Notes under the pieces: model-generated
The model's database searches: none
What the model saw: the letters and a program-made list of their open reading frames with translations, nothing else
Told to the model about the DNA's origin: nothing
Position numbers and translations under genes: made by a program
In this document: positions 33,880-45,005 of the stretch, one piece after another
Layout of the letters: every line of letters starts with the position of its first letter
How positions within the stretch are numbered: the first letter of the stretch is position 1
Assembly: GCA_947494925.1 (NCBI GenBank)
Contig: CANLWS010000006.1
Coordinates: 248,001 to 312,000 of the forward strand
Length of the DNA stretch: 64,000 bases
Source of the DNA: an uncultured Alteromonadaceae bacterium
GTDB taxonomy: Bacteria; Pseudomonadota; Gammaproteobacteria; Enterobacterales; Alteromonadaceae
Direction of reading: 5' to 3'

Positions 33880-36513
33880 TTATTTTTTCTTGCGCTTATC
33901 GTCAACAGACCACTTGCCATCAACATACCAGGCTGACCAGCCACTGGCTTTACCTTCTTCGTTTTCTGACATTACATATTGTTGCTTGGTCTTTCGACTG
34001 TATCGAACCAGGGTTTTATTGCCGTCTGGATCAGCCGGAGGCGCATCAGCTAAATAATAAAATTTTGGCGATATTCGATCTCTGAATCTAGCCAGTTCCT
34101 CCACTAACGGTGCACGAGTTTCGCGAGATTTCGGAAAATTATGCGCCGCTAAGAATATTCCAGATGCGCCGTCTCTGAGCATAAAGTGCGCGTCGGATTT
34201 TTCACATTCCAGCTCGGGCAAATCAACCGGATCTTCTTTCGGAGGCGCAACATCGCCGTTTCGCAACAATTTTCGGGTATTCTTACAGGTTTCACTTGTG
34301 CAACCAAAGTACTTACCAAAACGACCGTTTTTAAGTTCCATATCAGAGCCACATTTGTCGCACTCAATGATAGGACCATCGTATCCTTTAATTTTAAACG
34401 TGCCAGTTTCAACGAAGGTTCCCGGACAAGTTGGCGTATTACCACAAACATGTAGCTTTCGCGTTTCATCCACAAGGTAGCTGTCCATTGCTGTACCGCA
34501 AACATCACAACGTCTTTTTGCTCGTAAGACTTCTGTTTCTAATTCTTCTTCATCTTCTACTTTGATGACTTCGTCACCTGGTGTCAGATTTTTTGTACCT
34601 GTGCACCTTTCTTTTGGCGGCAGGTTATAACCTGAACATCCCAGAAAAACACCAGTACTGGCGGTACGAATATTCATTGGTCTGTCGCAGACCTGACACT
34701 CGATTTCAGTAGGTACCGCTTGATTCTGACGCATCCCACCTTCTTCAGCAGGTTTTTCAGCAACTAGCAGCTTGTCATAGAAATCGTCATAAAATTCGTT
34801 TAATACATCCTTCCATTTGGCATTGCCATTTGCGACCTCATCAAGTTGCTGTTCCATGTTTGCAGTAAAATCATAACTGATCAGATCGTCAAAATTTTCC
34901 ATTAATCGATCATTGACAATTTCACCCATTTTTTCAGCATAGAACCGTTTGCTTTCAAGGCGAACATAGCCCCTGTCCTGGATGGTAGAAATGATACTTG
35001 CGTAAGTAGAAGGTCGACCAATTCCGCGTTTTTCAAGCTCTTTTACCAAGGATGCTTCATTAAACCGCGCTGTGGGTTTGGTAAAGTGCTGTTTGGGATC
35101 TAAATCCTTGAGGGATAACTCCTGACCTTCTTTAACATCTGGCAAGTTCAGTTCATCTTCCCCTTTTTTCTTCACCTGAGTCTGAACCCTCGTCCAACCA
35201 TCAAATACCAACACTCTACCTTTGGCAACCAGCTCAAACTCTCCGGCAGAAACCTTAATAGTAGATGCATCATATTTGGCATTAACCATTTGACATGCGA
35301 CAAATTGTCTCCAAATCAACTCATAAAGGCGCTGGGCGTCTCTTTCCATTTCAGTTAAGGAATCAGACTTAACAATCACATTAGACGGTCTGATGGCTTC
35401 GTGGGCTTCCTGAGCGCCTTCCTTACTTCCATATGAAAGTGGATTCGACGGTAAATACTTCGCGCCGAAATTGTCATTGATATAATCCCGACAAGTATCC
35501 ACTGCTTCTTTACTCAGATTTGTCGAGTCTGTACGCATATAAGTGATATGCCCGGCTTCGTACAGTCTTTGAGCCATAGTCATGGTCTTCTTTACACCAA
35601 ATCCTAACTTAGTGCTGGCTGCTTGCTGAAGCGTGGACGTAATAAATGGAGCAGAAGGTCGACTTTGAGTAGGTTTGGATTCCCTACTTATCACTTTGTA
35701 AGATGCGTCTTTCAGCTTAGAAACTGCTGCGTCTGCTTGTTCCTTGTTGACCGGTTTGAAATTATCACCCTTGTGCTTATTGACCATCATTCGCAATGGG
35801 GTAGCCTGAGCCAGCAAATCAGCGTGAATATCCCAGAACTCTTCAGGTACAAACGCCTTTATTTCACGTTCCCTTTCAACTACCAGTCTTACTGCAACAG
35901 ATTGAACTCGGCCTGCAGATAGTCCACGGGCAACTTTCTTCCACAACAAGGGCGAAACCATGAAGCCAACCACCCGGTCCAAGAAGCGTCTGGCCTGCTG
36001 CGCATTAACTCGCTCGATATTAACTTCACCAGGATCAGAGAAAGCATCTTGAATGGCATTTTTCGTAATTTCGTTAAACACGACCCGCTGATAAGTTTTA
36101 CCTTTGGTTCCGAGAAGCTCCTGTAAATGCCAGGCAATTGCTTCTCCTTCTCTATCCAAATCCGTTGCGAGATAAATCGTGTCCGCATCTTTTGCCAGCT
36201 TTTTAAGCTCATTCACGACTTTTTCTTTGCCATTAAGAACTTCGTAATGCGCATGCCAATCTTTTTGCGGATCGATTCCCATGCGGTCCACTAACTTCTG
36301 ATATTCGAATTCACGCAGGTACTTTTCACGTTTGCCATCAGACAACAACTTAAGTTCTTTTGCCGGTTTTTTGGCCGGTGCTTTCCCCAGAGCCTTCGTT
36401 GGAAGGTCACGAACATGACCAACGCTGGATTTCACGATAAAATTTTTGCCGAGATATTTATTTATTGTTTTTGCCTTTGCTGGCGACTCGACAATGACTA
36501 GTGACTTTGCCAT
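33880..36513 (-). CDS. topA: DNA topoisomerase I
   Basis: An 877-residue type IA topoisomerase that relaxes negative supercoils. The Toprim domain opens with [12 protein letters not shown] and contains [16 protein letters not shown]. The catalytic Tyr is in [10 protein letters not shown] (about residue 330). The C-terminus has zinc-ribbon modules with cysteines CQVCDRP, CDVCGTA/CGNTPTC and CDKCGS/CTSETC, followed by a basic tail (DKRKKK). The length is normal for gammaproteobacterial TopA. It is a single gene, divergent from astB. Confidence 0.95.
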   Translation of the reverse strand: MAKSLVIVESPAKAKTINKYLGKNFIVKSSVGHVRDLPTKALGKAPAKKPAKELKLLSDGKREKYLREFEYQKLVDRMGIDPQKDWHAHYEVLNGKEKVVNELKKLAKDADTIYLATDLDREGEAIAWHLQELLGTKGKTYQRVVFNEITKNAIQDAFSDPGEVNIERVNAQQARRFLDRVVGFMVSPLLWKKVARGLSAGRVQSVAVRLVVEREREIKAFVPEEFWDIHADLLAQATPLRMMVNKHKGDNFKPVNKEQADAAVSKLKDASYKVISRESKPTQSRPSAPFITSTLQQAASTKLGFGVKKTMTMAQRLYEAGHITYMRTDSTNLSKEAVDTCRDYINDNFGAKYLPSNPLSYGSKEGAQEAHEAIRPSNVIVKSDSLTEMERDAQRLYELIWRQFVACQMVNAKYDASTIKVSAGEFELVAKGRVLVFDGWTRVQTQVKKKGEDELNLPDVKEGQELSLKDLDPKQHFTKPTARFNEASLVKELEKRGIGRPSTYASIISTIQDRGYVRLESKRFYAEKMGEIVNDRLMENFDDLISYDFTANMEQQLDEVANGNAKWKDVLNEFYDDFYDKLLVAEKPAEEGGMRQNQAVPTEIECQVCDRPMNIRTASTGVFLGCSGYNLPPKERCTGTKNLTPGDEVIKVEDEEELETEVLRAKRRCDVCGTAMDSYLVDETRKLHVCGNTPTCPGTFVETGTFKIKGYDGPIIECDKCGSDMELKNGRFGKYFGCTSETCKNTRKLLRNGDVAPPKEDPVDLPELECEKSDAHFMLRDGASGIFLAAHNFPKSRETRAPLVEELARFRDRISPKFYYLADAPPADPDGNKTLVRYSRKTKQQYVMSENEEGKASGWSAWYVDGKWSVDDKRKKK

Positions 36514-36825
36514 AAATTTGTTTTTAACCTTTGATTTATATGGGTTTTTATTCTAATAGGCGGATTCTTGACCAACCGCTAACCCCATATTGCTTTTTTA
36601 AGATATATCTACAAAGTGAATAGAAAACAAGTTCTTCTTCATACTTATATAAAACATAATGGCAAATCCCTTCTTAACTGTTCATTATTTAACCAGTGCA
36701 TTTGGCAAGGACATTAAAAACCGTATAATAGTTCGCCATTCACTATCTGACCTGTATTAGTTACGACATAAATTTCTGAAAAAGAGCACTAGCAGACATG
36801 CTAGCACGCCAATAATGAGGAACTC
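36514..36825. other. Intergenic region between divergent topA and astB
   Basis: These 312 AT-rich bases hold no supported gene. They contain the good sigma-70 promoter at 36702-36729 facing astB and the ribosome site GAGGAAC before the astB start. The topA promoter must lie in the left part, but no clear -35/-10 pair was picked out by eye. Confidence 0.7.
36702..36729 (+). promoter_or_regulatory. Sigma-70 promoter for astB
   Basis: TTGGCA at 36702-36707 and a consensus TATAAT at 36724-36729 are separated by 16 bases. Transcription would start near 36736, giving a leader of about 90 bases before astB. Confidence 0.65.
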
Positions 36826-38166
36826 ATGAAGCAGTTTGAAGTAAATTTTGATGGATTGGTTGGGCCTACTCACAACTACGCTGGATTATCCTTTGGGAAT
36901 GTGGCATCGCTGAGTAATGCCAACGCCAAAAGCAGCCCTCGACAAGCGGCCAAGCAAGGTCTGCAAAAAATGAAAGCACTCAGTGACATGGGGATGTTAC
37001 AAGGTGTTTTAGCACCACAGGAGCGCCCAGACATTCACACGCTTCGCAGGTTGGGATTTACCGGCTCTGACAGTTCTGTACTTGAACAAGCAGCAAAACA
37101 AGCGCCAGAGGTTTTCCTGGCCTGTTGTTCAGCATCCAGTATGTGGACGGCAAACGCGGCAACAGTTTCACCCAGTGCTGACACAGCCGATGGCAAGATT
37201 CATTTCACCCCAGCCAACCTGACTAATAAATTTCACCGTTCGCTTGAACCGGAAGTCACAGGAAGAATTTTGCAAGGTACCTTTTCAAACGAAAAGTATT
37301 TCAGTCACCATACCCACCTGCCCGATAACGAACATTTTGGTGATGAAGGTGCAGCTAACCATACCCGCCTATGCTCAAACTATGGCCATGCAGGTGTAGA
37401 AATTTTTGTTTATGGTCGACATGCCTTTAACGCCAGCAAACCTGCGCCTAGAAAATTTCCAGCCCGTCAAACGTTTGAGGCTTGTCAGGCTGTGGCCAGA
37501 CTCCACGGGTTGAGTGATGAGAACGTTGTTTACGTACAGCAAAATCCTGACGTAATTGACCAGGGTGTATTTCACAATGATGTGATTTCTGTGGGAAATC
37601 AGAATGTCCTTTTCTACCATGAACAAGCTTTTCATAACACTGAAGGTGCGCTGAGTGAAATTCAGAGTAAGTTTGGCGATGAAAAAGTCCACTTTGTTTG
37701 CGTTAAAACGAAGGATGTTGCCGTTTCTGAAGCGGTAAAAACATATCTATTCAATACTCAGATTATTACTTTACCGAATGATGATATGGCAATTATTGCC
37801 CCGAGCGAATGCGAAGAAAGCGAGTCGGTGTCGCAATATCTGACCAATCTGGTGAATTTGGATACCCCAATAAAACAAGTAAAATATTTTGATGTAAAAC
37901 AAAGTATGCGTAATGGTGGTGGCCCAGCTTGTCTTAGATTGCGTGTTGCTATGACAGGACAGGAGTTGGAAGCCGTTAATAATCAAACATTAATCAATGA
38001 CTTACAGTTCACAAGATTGAACCAGTGGGTAGACAAGCACTATCGTGATGTGTTGTTAGTAGATGATTTGCGGGACCCTCAGTTACTCACTGAATCAAGA
38101 ACAGCACTTGATGAGCTCACACAATTGCTTAAAATAGGATCAGTCTATCCGTTCCAACGAGACTAA
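36826..38166 (+). CDS. astB: N-succinylarginine dihydrolase
   Basis: A 446-residue enzyme of the arginine succinyltransferase pathway; it converts N2-succinylarginine to succinylornithine, CO2 and ammonia. The N-terminus [18 protein letters not shown], the [20 protein letters not shown] region and the catalytic Cys369 in [11 protein letters not shown] are family marks. The length is normal. The other ast genes are not adjacent, so astB is encoded alone here. The ribosome site is GAGGAACTC. Confidence 0.95.
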   Translation: MKQFEVNFDGLVGPTHNYAGLSFGNVASLSNANAKSSPRQAAKQGLQKMKALSDMGMLQGVLAPQERPDIHTLRRLGFTGSDSSVLEQAAKQAPEVFLACCSASSMWTANAATVSPSADTADGKIHFTPANLTNKFHRSLEPEVTGRILQGTFSNEKYFSHHTHLPDNEHFGDEGAANHTRLCSNYGHAGVEIFVYGRHAFNASKPAPRKFPARQTFEACQAVARLHGLSDENVVYVQQNPDVIDQGVFHNDVISVGNQNVLFYHEQAFHNTEGALSEIQSKFGDEKVHFVCVKTKDVAVSEAVKTYLFNTQIITLPNDDMAIIAPSECEESESVSQYLTNLVNLDTPIKQVKYFDVKQSMRNGGGPACLRLRVAMTGQELEAVNNQTLINDLQFTRLNQWVDKHYRDVLLVDDLRDPQLLTESRTALDELTQLLKIGSVYPFQRD

Positions 38167-38183
38167 AACCCTGCAAGAAGTTA

Positions 38184-38212
38184 TAAAGCCCGGCTATTGC
38201 CGGGCTTTTTTT
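38184..38212. terminator. Bidirectional terminator between astB and the Ig-like lipoprotein
   Basis: AAAGCCCGGC / GCCGGGCTTT (38185-38194 and 38199-38208), loop of 4, with seven T on the plus side. The A tract on the left is shorter, so it acts mainly for astB. Confidence 0.85.
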
Positions 38213-38228
38213 GAGTCTACTTTAGGTA

Positions 38229-40403
38229 TTAATCAGGGCGTACGCTGCAATCCGCTATGGTTCCGAAAGGATTTCTTGGTGGCGGAGAAGACTCTTCCGT
38301 CACATCACTAGCTGCTACTGTTAGTGTGAAATCCTGACTTTGAACAGATTCACTACCGTTAGACTGACCTGAGACGCGCAGTTCAATGTCAGCCCATGCG
38401 CCAAATTGTTTTGGATAACGAATTTCAACTGTTGCCTGGCCATTGTCATCTGTTATGACCTCGTCACTTGATATAGCGACATTTCCTGGCGTAAGCAATC
38501 CATCATTATTGGTATCTTCTCCAGCGTCCAGAATACCGTTACCGTTAATGTCTTCATTTGGGCACTCAATGGTAGAAACGGGTTCCCATATCTCGGCGAC
38601 AGGATCCCAGACCCAAACACCTTTACGATAGACACCACCCAAATTAAATTTCACTGGTGTAGATGCAACTGACAGCGAAGCATTTGAAACCGGATTAGAA
38701 TCAGCATCACTAACAAACACCGCAAACTCTTTTAAATAACTTGCTTCATCAGGTGACTGAATATCACGGCCGGTACCCAAAGTAATGTCAAACGCTCTGT
38801 CACCGACAGTCAGCGTAGTGAAGTCAGTAATAGAAGTATTATCAGACACTTCAGCAAAGACCCTGACAAAATCCTGACTGCTCACTGCATTCGAGGTATA
38901 GATCACTGAAGCGATACCACTTCCGTCTGTTACTGCTGTTGGTGAAGACAAAGAGCCACCGCTGGTATCTTCCACCCTGAAGTTCACTGTTTGTCCTTTG
39001 ACAAGGTTGCCTGTCGCGTCTCGCACAACGGCAGTAATGGTGCTAGTTTGACCATCTGGACCTATTGAATCTGGCGTGCCATCAACAATAATTGTGCTAG
39101 GCACAGTTGCTATAAACTCAATCTGGGCACGGGTAGTAACCGTATTTCCGTCTGTATCAGTTCCTTCGGCAGATATAGAAGCCAGACCCGCATTATCAGA
39201 AGAAATAGTAATAGAAGCTTGTCCGTCAGCATTTGTAACTACTGAAGGAACCGCGATGTCTCCTCTGGAAGAAGTAAAAACAACATTTCCATTCTCAAAA
39301 GGCAGACTTTCTTTTAACCAGGTAACTTCTAATGTCGCATCCTCTCCCAATGGAATTTCTTCTGTTGGTAATGTCGTAAAACCAAACTCATCTTCCTGAA
39401 CTATCAGACTGATTGAGCCTTCCGCATTAAGAGAAGATGCTGTCACAACGTCAGTCCCTGAACTGCTTGCAGTGAACGTTACTTGCACCTGACCAGTCGG
39501 GCCTGTAACAGGCGCTATGTTGTCTATTGTCCCACCAGTGGTTGTCAGGCTTACTGGCTGGTTGGCAATTCCTACTCCATCTGAGTCAGCAACAATAATT
39601 GTCAGCGGAACCGGATCATTGATAATAACTGAAGATGGACCACTTATATTTACGCCGGTTCCGACCACGTCTATGTCTAGTGTCTCAACGAAATCGCCTG
39701 TTCTGGCAGTTGCAGTAATCACGCGATTTTGAGGGTTATTTGTCGTCGAAAGCGTCGCTCGAGCAGTACCATCAGCTGTCGTAGTACCTTGTGTTATCTG
39801 CAAATTCCCTGAATTAACTGAAAAAGACACAGCGACACCTTCAAGAAGCACGTTCTGCTCGTTTTTCACCACGGCAACCAGTTCGATACTATCTGAACCG
39901 CTTGATGCAAGCTGAATAGAACTGGTAAAAAACTCGAGAGAAGCAGGATCAACAACCGTTTGCTCTGGCCCTTGGGAATTGAATCCGATTTGCGCAGTAG
40001 TATTAGTCCCCACACTAGCAACGACAAATGCGCCGCCGGCCAGGCTGCCCACTTCCAAGGTTACAGTTGCTTGTCCAGAAGCGTCAGTACGTACGATGCT
40101 GACTGAACCGGCAAATACAGCCAGATCATCAACACTTATTGAGAAACTGACATCTTCATTAGCAACTACATCACCGTTTTGATCTGTTACTGTCGCAGTC
40201 ACCACCAGAGGGTTGTTCGCGCTTAACACGTTACTTTCTGCGCCAGACGCGTCAGACAGAGAAAGAGAAACGCTAAAGGTGGTTTCTGTAGGCGTATCAC
40301 CTCCGCCTCCTGAGCTATCACGCTCCAGCGAACCACCGCCGCCACAAGCGGCTAGTGTTAAAAGTATCATACTGGTTATCAACGCCCTAAAGCTTGAAAT
40401 CAT
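38229..40403 (-). CDS. Ig-like repeat surface lipoprotein
   Basis: A 724-residue exported protein. The lipobox LTLAAC marks Cys20, followed by a Gly-rich linker (GGGGS and SGGGGD). The rest is a chain of five or six Ig-like domains of the BIG_1/invasin kind with recurring GQATVTL, ADGTARATLS, GQVQVTFTAS and GIASVIYTS strands. A calcium-type motif, NEDINGNGILDAGEDTNNDG, lies near residue 630. It is probably a surface structural or adhesive protein. The start chosen is ATG at 40401-40403 with AGGAAA upstream; an ATG six codons upstream has no ribosome site. Confidence 0.86.
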   Translation of the reverse strand: MISSFRALITSMILLTLAACGGGGSLERDSSGGGGDTPTETTFSVSLSLSDASGAESNVLSANNPLVVTATVTDQNGDVVANEDVSFSISVDDLAVFAGSVSIVRTDASGQATVTLEVGSLAGGAFVVASVGTNTTAQIGFNSQGPEQTVVDPASLEFFTSSIQLASSGSDSIELVAVVKNEQNVLLEGVAVSFSVNSGNLQITQGTTTADGTARATLSTTNNPQNRVITATARTGDFVETLDIDVVGTGVNISGPSSVIINDPVPLTIIVADSDGVGIANQPVSLTTTGGTIDNIAPVTGPTGQVQVTFTASSSGTDVVTASSLNAEGSISLIVQEDEFGFTTLPTEEIPLGEDATLEVTWLKESLPFENGNVVFTSSRGDIAVPSVVTNADGQASITISSDNAGLASISAEGTDTDGNTVTTRAQIEFIATVPSTIIVDGTPDSIGPDGQTSTITAVVRDATGNLVKGQTVNFRVEDTSGGSLSSPTAVTDGSGIASVIYTSNAVSSQDFVRVFAEVSDNTSITDFTTLTVGDRAFDITLGTGRDIQSPDEASYLKEFAVFVSDADSNPVSNASLSVASTPVKFNLGGVYRKGVWVWDPVAEIWEPVSTIECPNEDINGNGILDAGEDTNNDGLLTPGNVAISSDEVITDDNGQATVEIRYPKQFGAWADIELRVSGQSNGSESVQSQDFTLTVAASDVTEESSPPPRNPFGTIADCSVRPD

Positions 40404-40520
40404 ATCTATTTTCCTACACATCAGGTTTGGTATGAGGTCACCCTCAATGTTCTTTAGTGGTTTAGCTTAGTGGGTAAACTTGCTAGGCTATCTCTAATAA
40501 CAATAACTATTAGGATAATT

Positions 40521-41870
40521 ATGGAGCAATCTCCTACCAAACTCAGTTTAACCGTCAAAATCTTTATCGGCATGATAGCCGGTATAATTATAGGCGCTCT
40601 GTTACAAGCCGTAACTGATGATAGCGGAGATTTGACCTTTAGTGTATTCGGTTACCCTGTTTCTACGTATGCAGTTTTAGTCGATGGTATATTTCATGTT
40701 ATCGGGCAAATATTCATTAACAGCTTGAAAATGCTGGTAGTTCCGCTCGTATTCGTCTCCTTGGTCTGTGGAATAATGAACCTTTCAGAGCCCAGCAAAC
40801 TGGGTAGATTAGGTGGAAAATCTGTACTTTTATATGTAGGTACAACTGCATTGGCAATCACATTGGCTATTTTTATGGCGATTGTTGTTGCTCCCGGTGA
40901 AGGTACTGAATTTGAAACAGAATTAACCTATGCAGCCAAAGAAGCACCCGGTATTGCGCAGGTTTTTATCGACATTTTTCCAGATAACCCGTTTAAATCC
41001 TTTTCTGAAGGTAAAATGCTACAGGTGATCGTATTTGCCGTGCTTTTTGGTATTGCAATCGCAATGTCAGGTGAGTCCGGTAAGCGACTTGGTTCACTCT
41101 TCGAAGATCTTAATACTGTCATCATGAAGCTGGTCACTATACTGATGAATCTGGCTCCCTGGGGCGTTTTCGCATTAATGGCCAAATTATTTGCAAAGGT
41201 TGATATCAGCGAAATAATCAACATTGCCAAGTATTTTTTTCTGGTGCTAGTCGTGCTGATCATTCACGCAACAGTCTCTTATTCTATACTTTTGAAATTA
41301 TTGACGGGACTCAACCCGATTATACTTTTCAGAAAAATGCGTGATGCTGCATTATTTGCCTTTAGCACAGCAAGCAGCAGTGCAACACTCCCTGTCACTA
41401 TGGAAACCGCAACAAAGAAACTAGGTGTAAATAATTCAGTCGCATCTTTTACCGTACCGCTAGGCTCAACCATTAATATGGATGGCACTGCTATCATGCA
41501 GGGTGTCGCTACAGTATTTATTGCTCAATATTATCAGGTTGATTTGTCTACTGGTGATTATCTGATGGTAGTCCTAACGGCCACACTCGCCTCAGTTGGC
41601 ACTGCAGGTGTTCCTGGCGTAGGTCTTATCATGCTGGCCATGGTGTTAAATCAGGTTAACCTGCCAGTGGAAGGAATTGCACTCATAATTGGTGTGGACA
41701 GACTTCTGGACATGACGAGAACCGCTGTCAATGTAACAGGTGATTGCATGGTCGCCTGCGTAGTGTCTAACAGTGAAAATGAACTGGACAAGAAAGTTTT
41801 TTACGATCTCGATGCAGGCGTTAAAGAGGAAGAAGTTGATTTTGAGCAATTTGAAAGAGGCTCTAAATAG
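40521..41870 (+). CDS. Dicarboxylate/amino acid:cation symporter (DAACS family)
   Basis: A 449-residue inner-membrane transporter for glutamate, aspartate or C4-dicarboxylates. It shows the family's serine-rich loop FSTASSSATLPVT (residues ~280-292), the NMDGTAIMQG motif and the DRLLDMTRTAVNVTGD signature near the C-terminus. The start chosen is ATG at 40521, with AGGA about 6 bases upstream; a longer reading from 40470 has no support. The substrate cannot be determined. Confidence 0.92.
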   Translation: MEQSPTKLSLTVKIFIGMIAGIIIGALLQAVTDDSGDLTFSVFGYPVSTYAVLVDGIFHVIGQIFINSLKMLVVPLVFVSLVCGIMNLSEPSKLGRLGGKSVLLYVGTTALAITLAIFMAIVVAPGEGTEFETELTYAAKEAPGIAQVFIDIFPDNPFKSFSEGKMLQVIVFAVLFGIAIAMSGESGKRLGSLFEDLNTVIMKLVTILMNLAPWGVFALMAKLFAKVDISEIINIAKYFFLVLVVLIIHATVSYSILLKLLTGLNPIILFRKMRDAALFAFSTASSSATLPVTMETATKKLGVNNSVASFTVPLGSTINMDGTAIMQGVATVFIAQYYQVDLSTGDYLMVVLTATLASVGTAGVPGVGLIMLAMVLNQVNLPVEGIALIIGVDRLLDMTRTAVNVTGDCMVACVVSNSENELDKKVFYDLDAGVKEEEVDFEQFERGSK

Positions 41871-41880
41871 GATCAGATTT

Positions 41881-41917
41881 GCTATCCGTTTCCCGGTTTG
41901 GAGAACGGATAGCTTTT
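41881..41917 (+). terminator. Terminator of the symporter gene
   Basis: GCTATCCGTT / AACGGATAGC (41881-41890 and 41904-41913) with a 13-base loop, then TTTT, lies 11 bases after the stop. Confidence 0.75.
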
Positions 41918-41921
41918 GTTA

Positions 41922-43151
41922 CTATAGTATCTGCGCGGGATTCACTCTGGCTGCTTTTCTGGCTGGATAGATTGTTGCCACAAAGCTTAATACTAATGCG
42001 ATAACTGCCGTAATAGCCACTTCATGCCAATTTAATTCCGACGGCAGAAAATTGATAAAGTAAATATCCCCGGACAGAAACCGAATACCGCTGATTTGCT
42101 CAAAAAACGTCGCGATTTCCGATAGGTTTGACGCAACTATTACTCCCATAATGACACCAAGAAAGGTACCTGAAACACCATTTATGACCCCTTGAATCAT
42201 AAATATCCGAATAATTTGTGAGTCCTGTGTGCCCATAGTCTTCAGCATGGCAATTTCAGCCTGTTTTTCATTTACTGCCATGACAAGCGTAGAAACAATA
42301 TTGAAGCAGGCGACCGTGATAACAAGAATTAAAGCCAGGTATACAACCGCTCTGACAAGCTGTATATCCTGATAAAGATTCCCCTGGGTCAAGGTCCAGT
42401 TAGATAAATAACTAGGTTGCTTAATTTGATACCCTATATCCCTGATAGCCTTTTTCGCCACAAAGGGATCGTGAAACTGGAATCGTAGTCCTTGCGCTCC
42501 CGTGCGAATTCCGAGAGTTTCTGTTGCTTTTGAAAGATGAAATACGCCTATATGATTATCAAGTTCTCCGCCAATTTTTATTTCCCCAGACACTTTTAAC
42601 CATAATGTCTTAGGCGCCTTAAGGCTCAGGTCATTGCTAAGTTGGGGAACCAACAATTGTACAGACTGACCTATTTGGACATTGAGTTTTTCCATCACCC
42701 CTGCCCCCAACAAAATGGCATTTGGTTGTTCAACAAAGCTGAGCCATTGCTCCTGGTTAATAATGCTGAGCAAACTATTGCCAGCAGAAAACTCAGGATC
42801 CAAAGCTGTCAATTCGACTGCTTTCATTGCTTTGCCTTTCTGCAGCATACCTGTTGCCTTCGCATAGGGTTCAACATGCCTGACACGTTCATCCTGTTTA
42901 GTTTCGCTTAGTATTGAACGCCAGTTTTGCATTCCTTCAGATTGAAAAGACCAAATTTCGGCATGTGGTATTACGGATAATAATCGTGACTTAAGCTCAC
43001 CTTCAAAGCCATTCATAACAGATAGGAGCAAGATCAACACAAAACATCCTAACGCTATTCCCATTGTACTTGATGCTGATATAAAGGAAATAAAGCCATT
43101 TTTACGTTTATCAGAACGGAACCGCCAAGCCAGCTGAAAGGACAAAAACAT
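41922..43151 (-). CDS. Lipoprotein-releasing ABC transporter permease (LolC/LolE family)
   Basis: A 409-residue permease with one N-terminal membrane helix (FVLILLLSVMNGFEGE), a large periplasmic domain and three C-terminal helices (about residues 266-405). LolCDE extracts lipoproteins from the inner membrane for delivery to LolA. The N-terminal block RFRSDKRKNGFISFISASSTMGIALG is LolC/E-like. Only this one permease gene accompanies lolD, so it could be LolE with LolC elsewhere, or a permease that forms a homodimer (LolF-like). It starts 2 bases after the lolD stop. Confidence 0.88.
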   Translation of the reverse strand: MFLSFQLAWRFRSDKRKNGFISFISASSTMGIALGCFVLILLLSVMNGFEGELKSRLLSVIPHAEIWSFQSEGMQNWRSILSETKQDERVRHVEPYAKATGMLQKGKAMKAVELTALDPEFSAGNSLLSIINQEQWLSFVEQPNAILLGAGVMEKLNVQIGQSVQLLVPQLSNDLSLKAPKTLWLKVSGEIKIGGELDNHIGVFHLSKATETLGIRTGAQGLRFQFHDPFVAKKAIRDIGYQIKQPSYLSNWTLTQGNLYQDIQLVRAVVYLALILVITVACFNIVSTLVMAVNEKQAEIAMLKTMGTQDSQIIRIFMIQGVINGVSGTFLGVIMGVIVASNLSEIATFFEQISGIRFLSGDIYFINFLPSELNWHEVAITAVIALVLSFVATIYPARKAARVNPAQIL

Positions 43152-43153
43152 AA

Positions 43154-43837
43154 TTATCGAGCCTGCTCTGTCATCACACCATCTACCAACGACAAAACTC
43201 TATCTAGTCTGCCGGCCAATTCTGTGTCATGGGTTACTATGATAAAACAGGTTTCTATTTGTTCTTTCAGCTCTTTGATTAACTGGTAAATACTTTCACC
43301 TGTTTTATGATCCAGGTTTCCGGTGGGTTCATCAGCCAACACCAAAGCAGGTTCGTTAACAAGTGCTCTGGCAATAGCGACACGTTGACGTTCACCTCCT
43401 GACAATTTTGCAGGCCGATGATCCAAACGGTGTTCCAAGCCTACTTTTTGAAGCATCTCCCTTGCTTTATTTTCAGCCAATTTTCTTGGTTTCTTACCAA
43501 TAAGCAAGGGCATAGCTACGTTTTCCAACGCACTAAATTCTGGTAGCAGATGATGGAATTGATAAACAAACCCAAGACTCTTATTACGAAATGTTGATTG
43601 TTCCGTATGTGTGAATTGAAAAATGTCCTGATTTTTAAAATACACATTACCTGATGTTGGTGTATCCAGTGCGCCCAGTAGATGCAAAAGCGTGCTTTTT
43701 CCAGACCCGGATGAACCTAAGATCGCAACCTGTTCCGATGAGCTAACCGAAAAATTAACGTCCTTTAAAACGTTGACTGTTGAAGCATCTTCCTTGTATT
43801 CCTTGCATAAATGTTCGCAAGTTAATAACTCACTCAT
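43154..43837 (-). CDS. lolD: Lipoprotein-releasing ABC transporter ATPase
   Basis: A 227-residue ATP-binding subunit that powers lipoprotein release with the permease. Walker A is GSSGSGKST (residues 41-49), the ABC signature is LSGGERQR and Walker B is [10 protein letters not shown]. The family position between a LolC/E permease and a membrane protein gene, and the [14 protein letters not shown] segment, identify LolD within the MacB-type group. It lies 13 bases after the CNNM/CBS gene on the same strand. Confidence 0.92.
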   Translation of the reverse strand: MSELLTCEHLCKEYKEDASTVNVLKDVNFSVSSSEQVAILGSSGSGKSTLLHLLGALDTPTSGNVYFKNQDIFQFTHTEQSTFRNKSLGFVYQFHHLLPEFSALENVAMPLLIGKKPRKLAENKAREMLQKVGLEHRLDHRPAKLSGGERQRVAIARALVNEPALVLADEPTGNLDHKTGESIYQLIKELKEQIETCFIIVTHDTELAGRLDRVLSLVDGVMTEQAR

Positions 43838-43850
43838 GTAATTTTAATTC

Positions 43851-44921
43851 TCATTCTTTTAATTGTTCTTCTGGAGCAGATTTTTTTAATAACGCACTTT
43901 CCCTGCGTTTCCACATGATGTGTGCCAGTTTCTTCATGCTGACGTTCTTGTCTTTTTCGTCAACAATTTCTTTACCTAGCAAACTTTCCATTAAGTCTTC
44001 CAAAGTCAGAATTCCTTCTAGACCTCCATACTCATCTACCACGAGCAATATGTGTATGCGTGACTCCAGAAAATGCCTGAACGTGTCTTTTAAAGGCATA
44101 CTCGAAAGCAAGGTTATCATGTCTTTTTTATATTCAATCAAGGGGGTAGAGCTATTTCCTCTGGCATGAGCCAAAAGCAAATCTGTCTTCATTACAAAAC
44201 CACTGACCTTTTCAGGCTCATTAGCTTCATAAACGGGAATGCGCGAGAAGCTGACAGAGCTATGCTTGTGAAAAAAGGTTTCTACCGTCATTTCTTCCGG
44301 AATGGAAAACACTACTGTTCTGTGTGTCATGGCGTCTTTTATCTTAAGCTGCTCGAGTTGCAGTAGGCTTTGCATAATATTTGCTTCTTCTACTGCAATC
44401 TGACCTTCCTGTTTAGACAGTTCGGCCATAGCAACTAGTTCGCCACGATTTAGCCCTTTAAGGGGTGAATCTTCCTTGAAACCTCTAGTTAATCGGTTAG
44501 AAAGTAAAATAAAGGGGTAAAGAATAATCACCAGATACTTTAGAAAGTATGCGGTTGCTGGGGCTAATTGGCGCCAATATGTTGCACCAAGCGTTTTTGG
44601 AATAATTTCTGAGAATATTAGTATAAGCAGGGTCAAAATTGCTGAGGCAATGCCAAGATATGCATCACCGAATACCACCGCAGCCTGAGCCCCTGCACCG
44701 GCGGCGCCCATGGTATGCGCAATAGTGTTTAGGGTTAGTATGGCCGCTAAGGGCCGGTTAATATCTTCAGTAAGATGTCGTAATATTTTACCCGACACTT
44801 TCCCTTCTTTAACTGAAACAGACACATAGGCTGATGACACGCTTAAAATAACCGCTTCAGCAACAGAACAAATAAAGGAAAAACCAAGTGCAACAGAAAT
44901 ATAGATTAATAACAAAAACAT
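43851..44921 (-). CDS. CNNM/CBS-domain membrane protein (CorC/HlyC group)
   Basis: A 356-residue protein with the four-helix DUF21/CNNM membrane domain (residues ~1-155) and a tandem CBS pair after it (about 195-320). Members are linked to magnesium or other divalent metal efflux. The short C-terminal transporter-associated domain seen in longer members is missing, giving a compact form. It precedes lolD with a short gap, which suggests cotranscription without an obvious functional link. Confidence 0.85.
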   Translation of the reverse strand: MFLLLIYISVALGFSFICSVAEAVILSVSSAYVSVSVKEGKVSGKILRHLTEDINRPLAAILTLNTIAHTMGAAGAGAQAAVVFGDAYLGIASAILTLLILIFSEIIPKTLGATYWRQLAPATAYFLKYLVIILYPFILLSNRLTRGFKEDSPLKGLNRGELVAMAELSKQEGQIAVEEANIMQSLLQLEQLKIKDAMTHRTVVFSIPEEMTVETFFHKHSSVSFSRIPVYEANEPEKVSGFVMKTDLLLAHARGNSSTPLIEYKKDMITLLSSMPLKDTFRHFLESRIHILLVVDEYGGLEGILTLEDLMESLLGKEIVDEKDKNVSMKKLAHIMWKRRESALLKKSAPEEQLKE

Positions 44922-45005
44922 GGGGGTGTTCAGATCCTTAACAAAACCACTCTAGATTACAGGAAACAAGGCCAGGTTTCCCGCTAAAAGCTATTAATTT
45001 ATGGA

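Noticed and set aside
38443-40182. Several rightward open frames across the Ig-like lipoprotein
   Set aside because: They are antisense shadows of a repetitive, biased gene; their Ser/Thr/Pro-rich translations have no family features.
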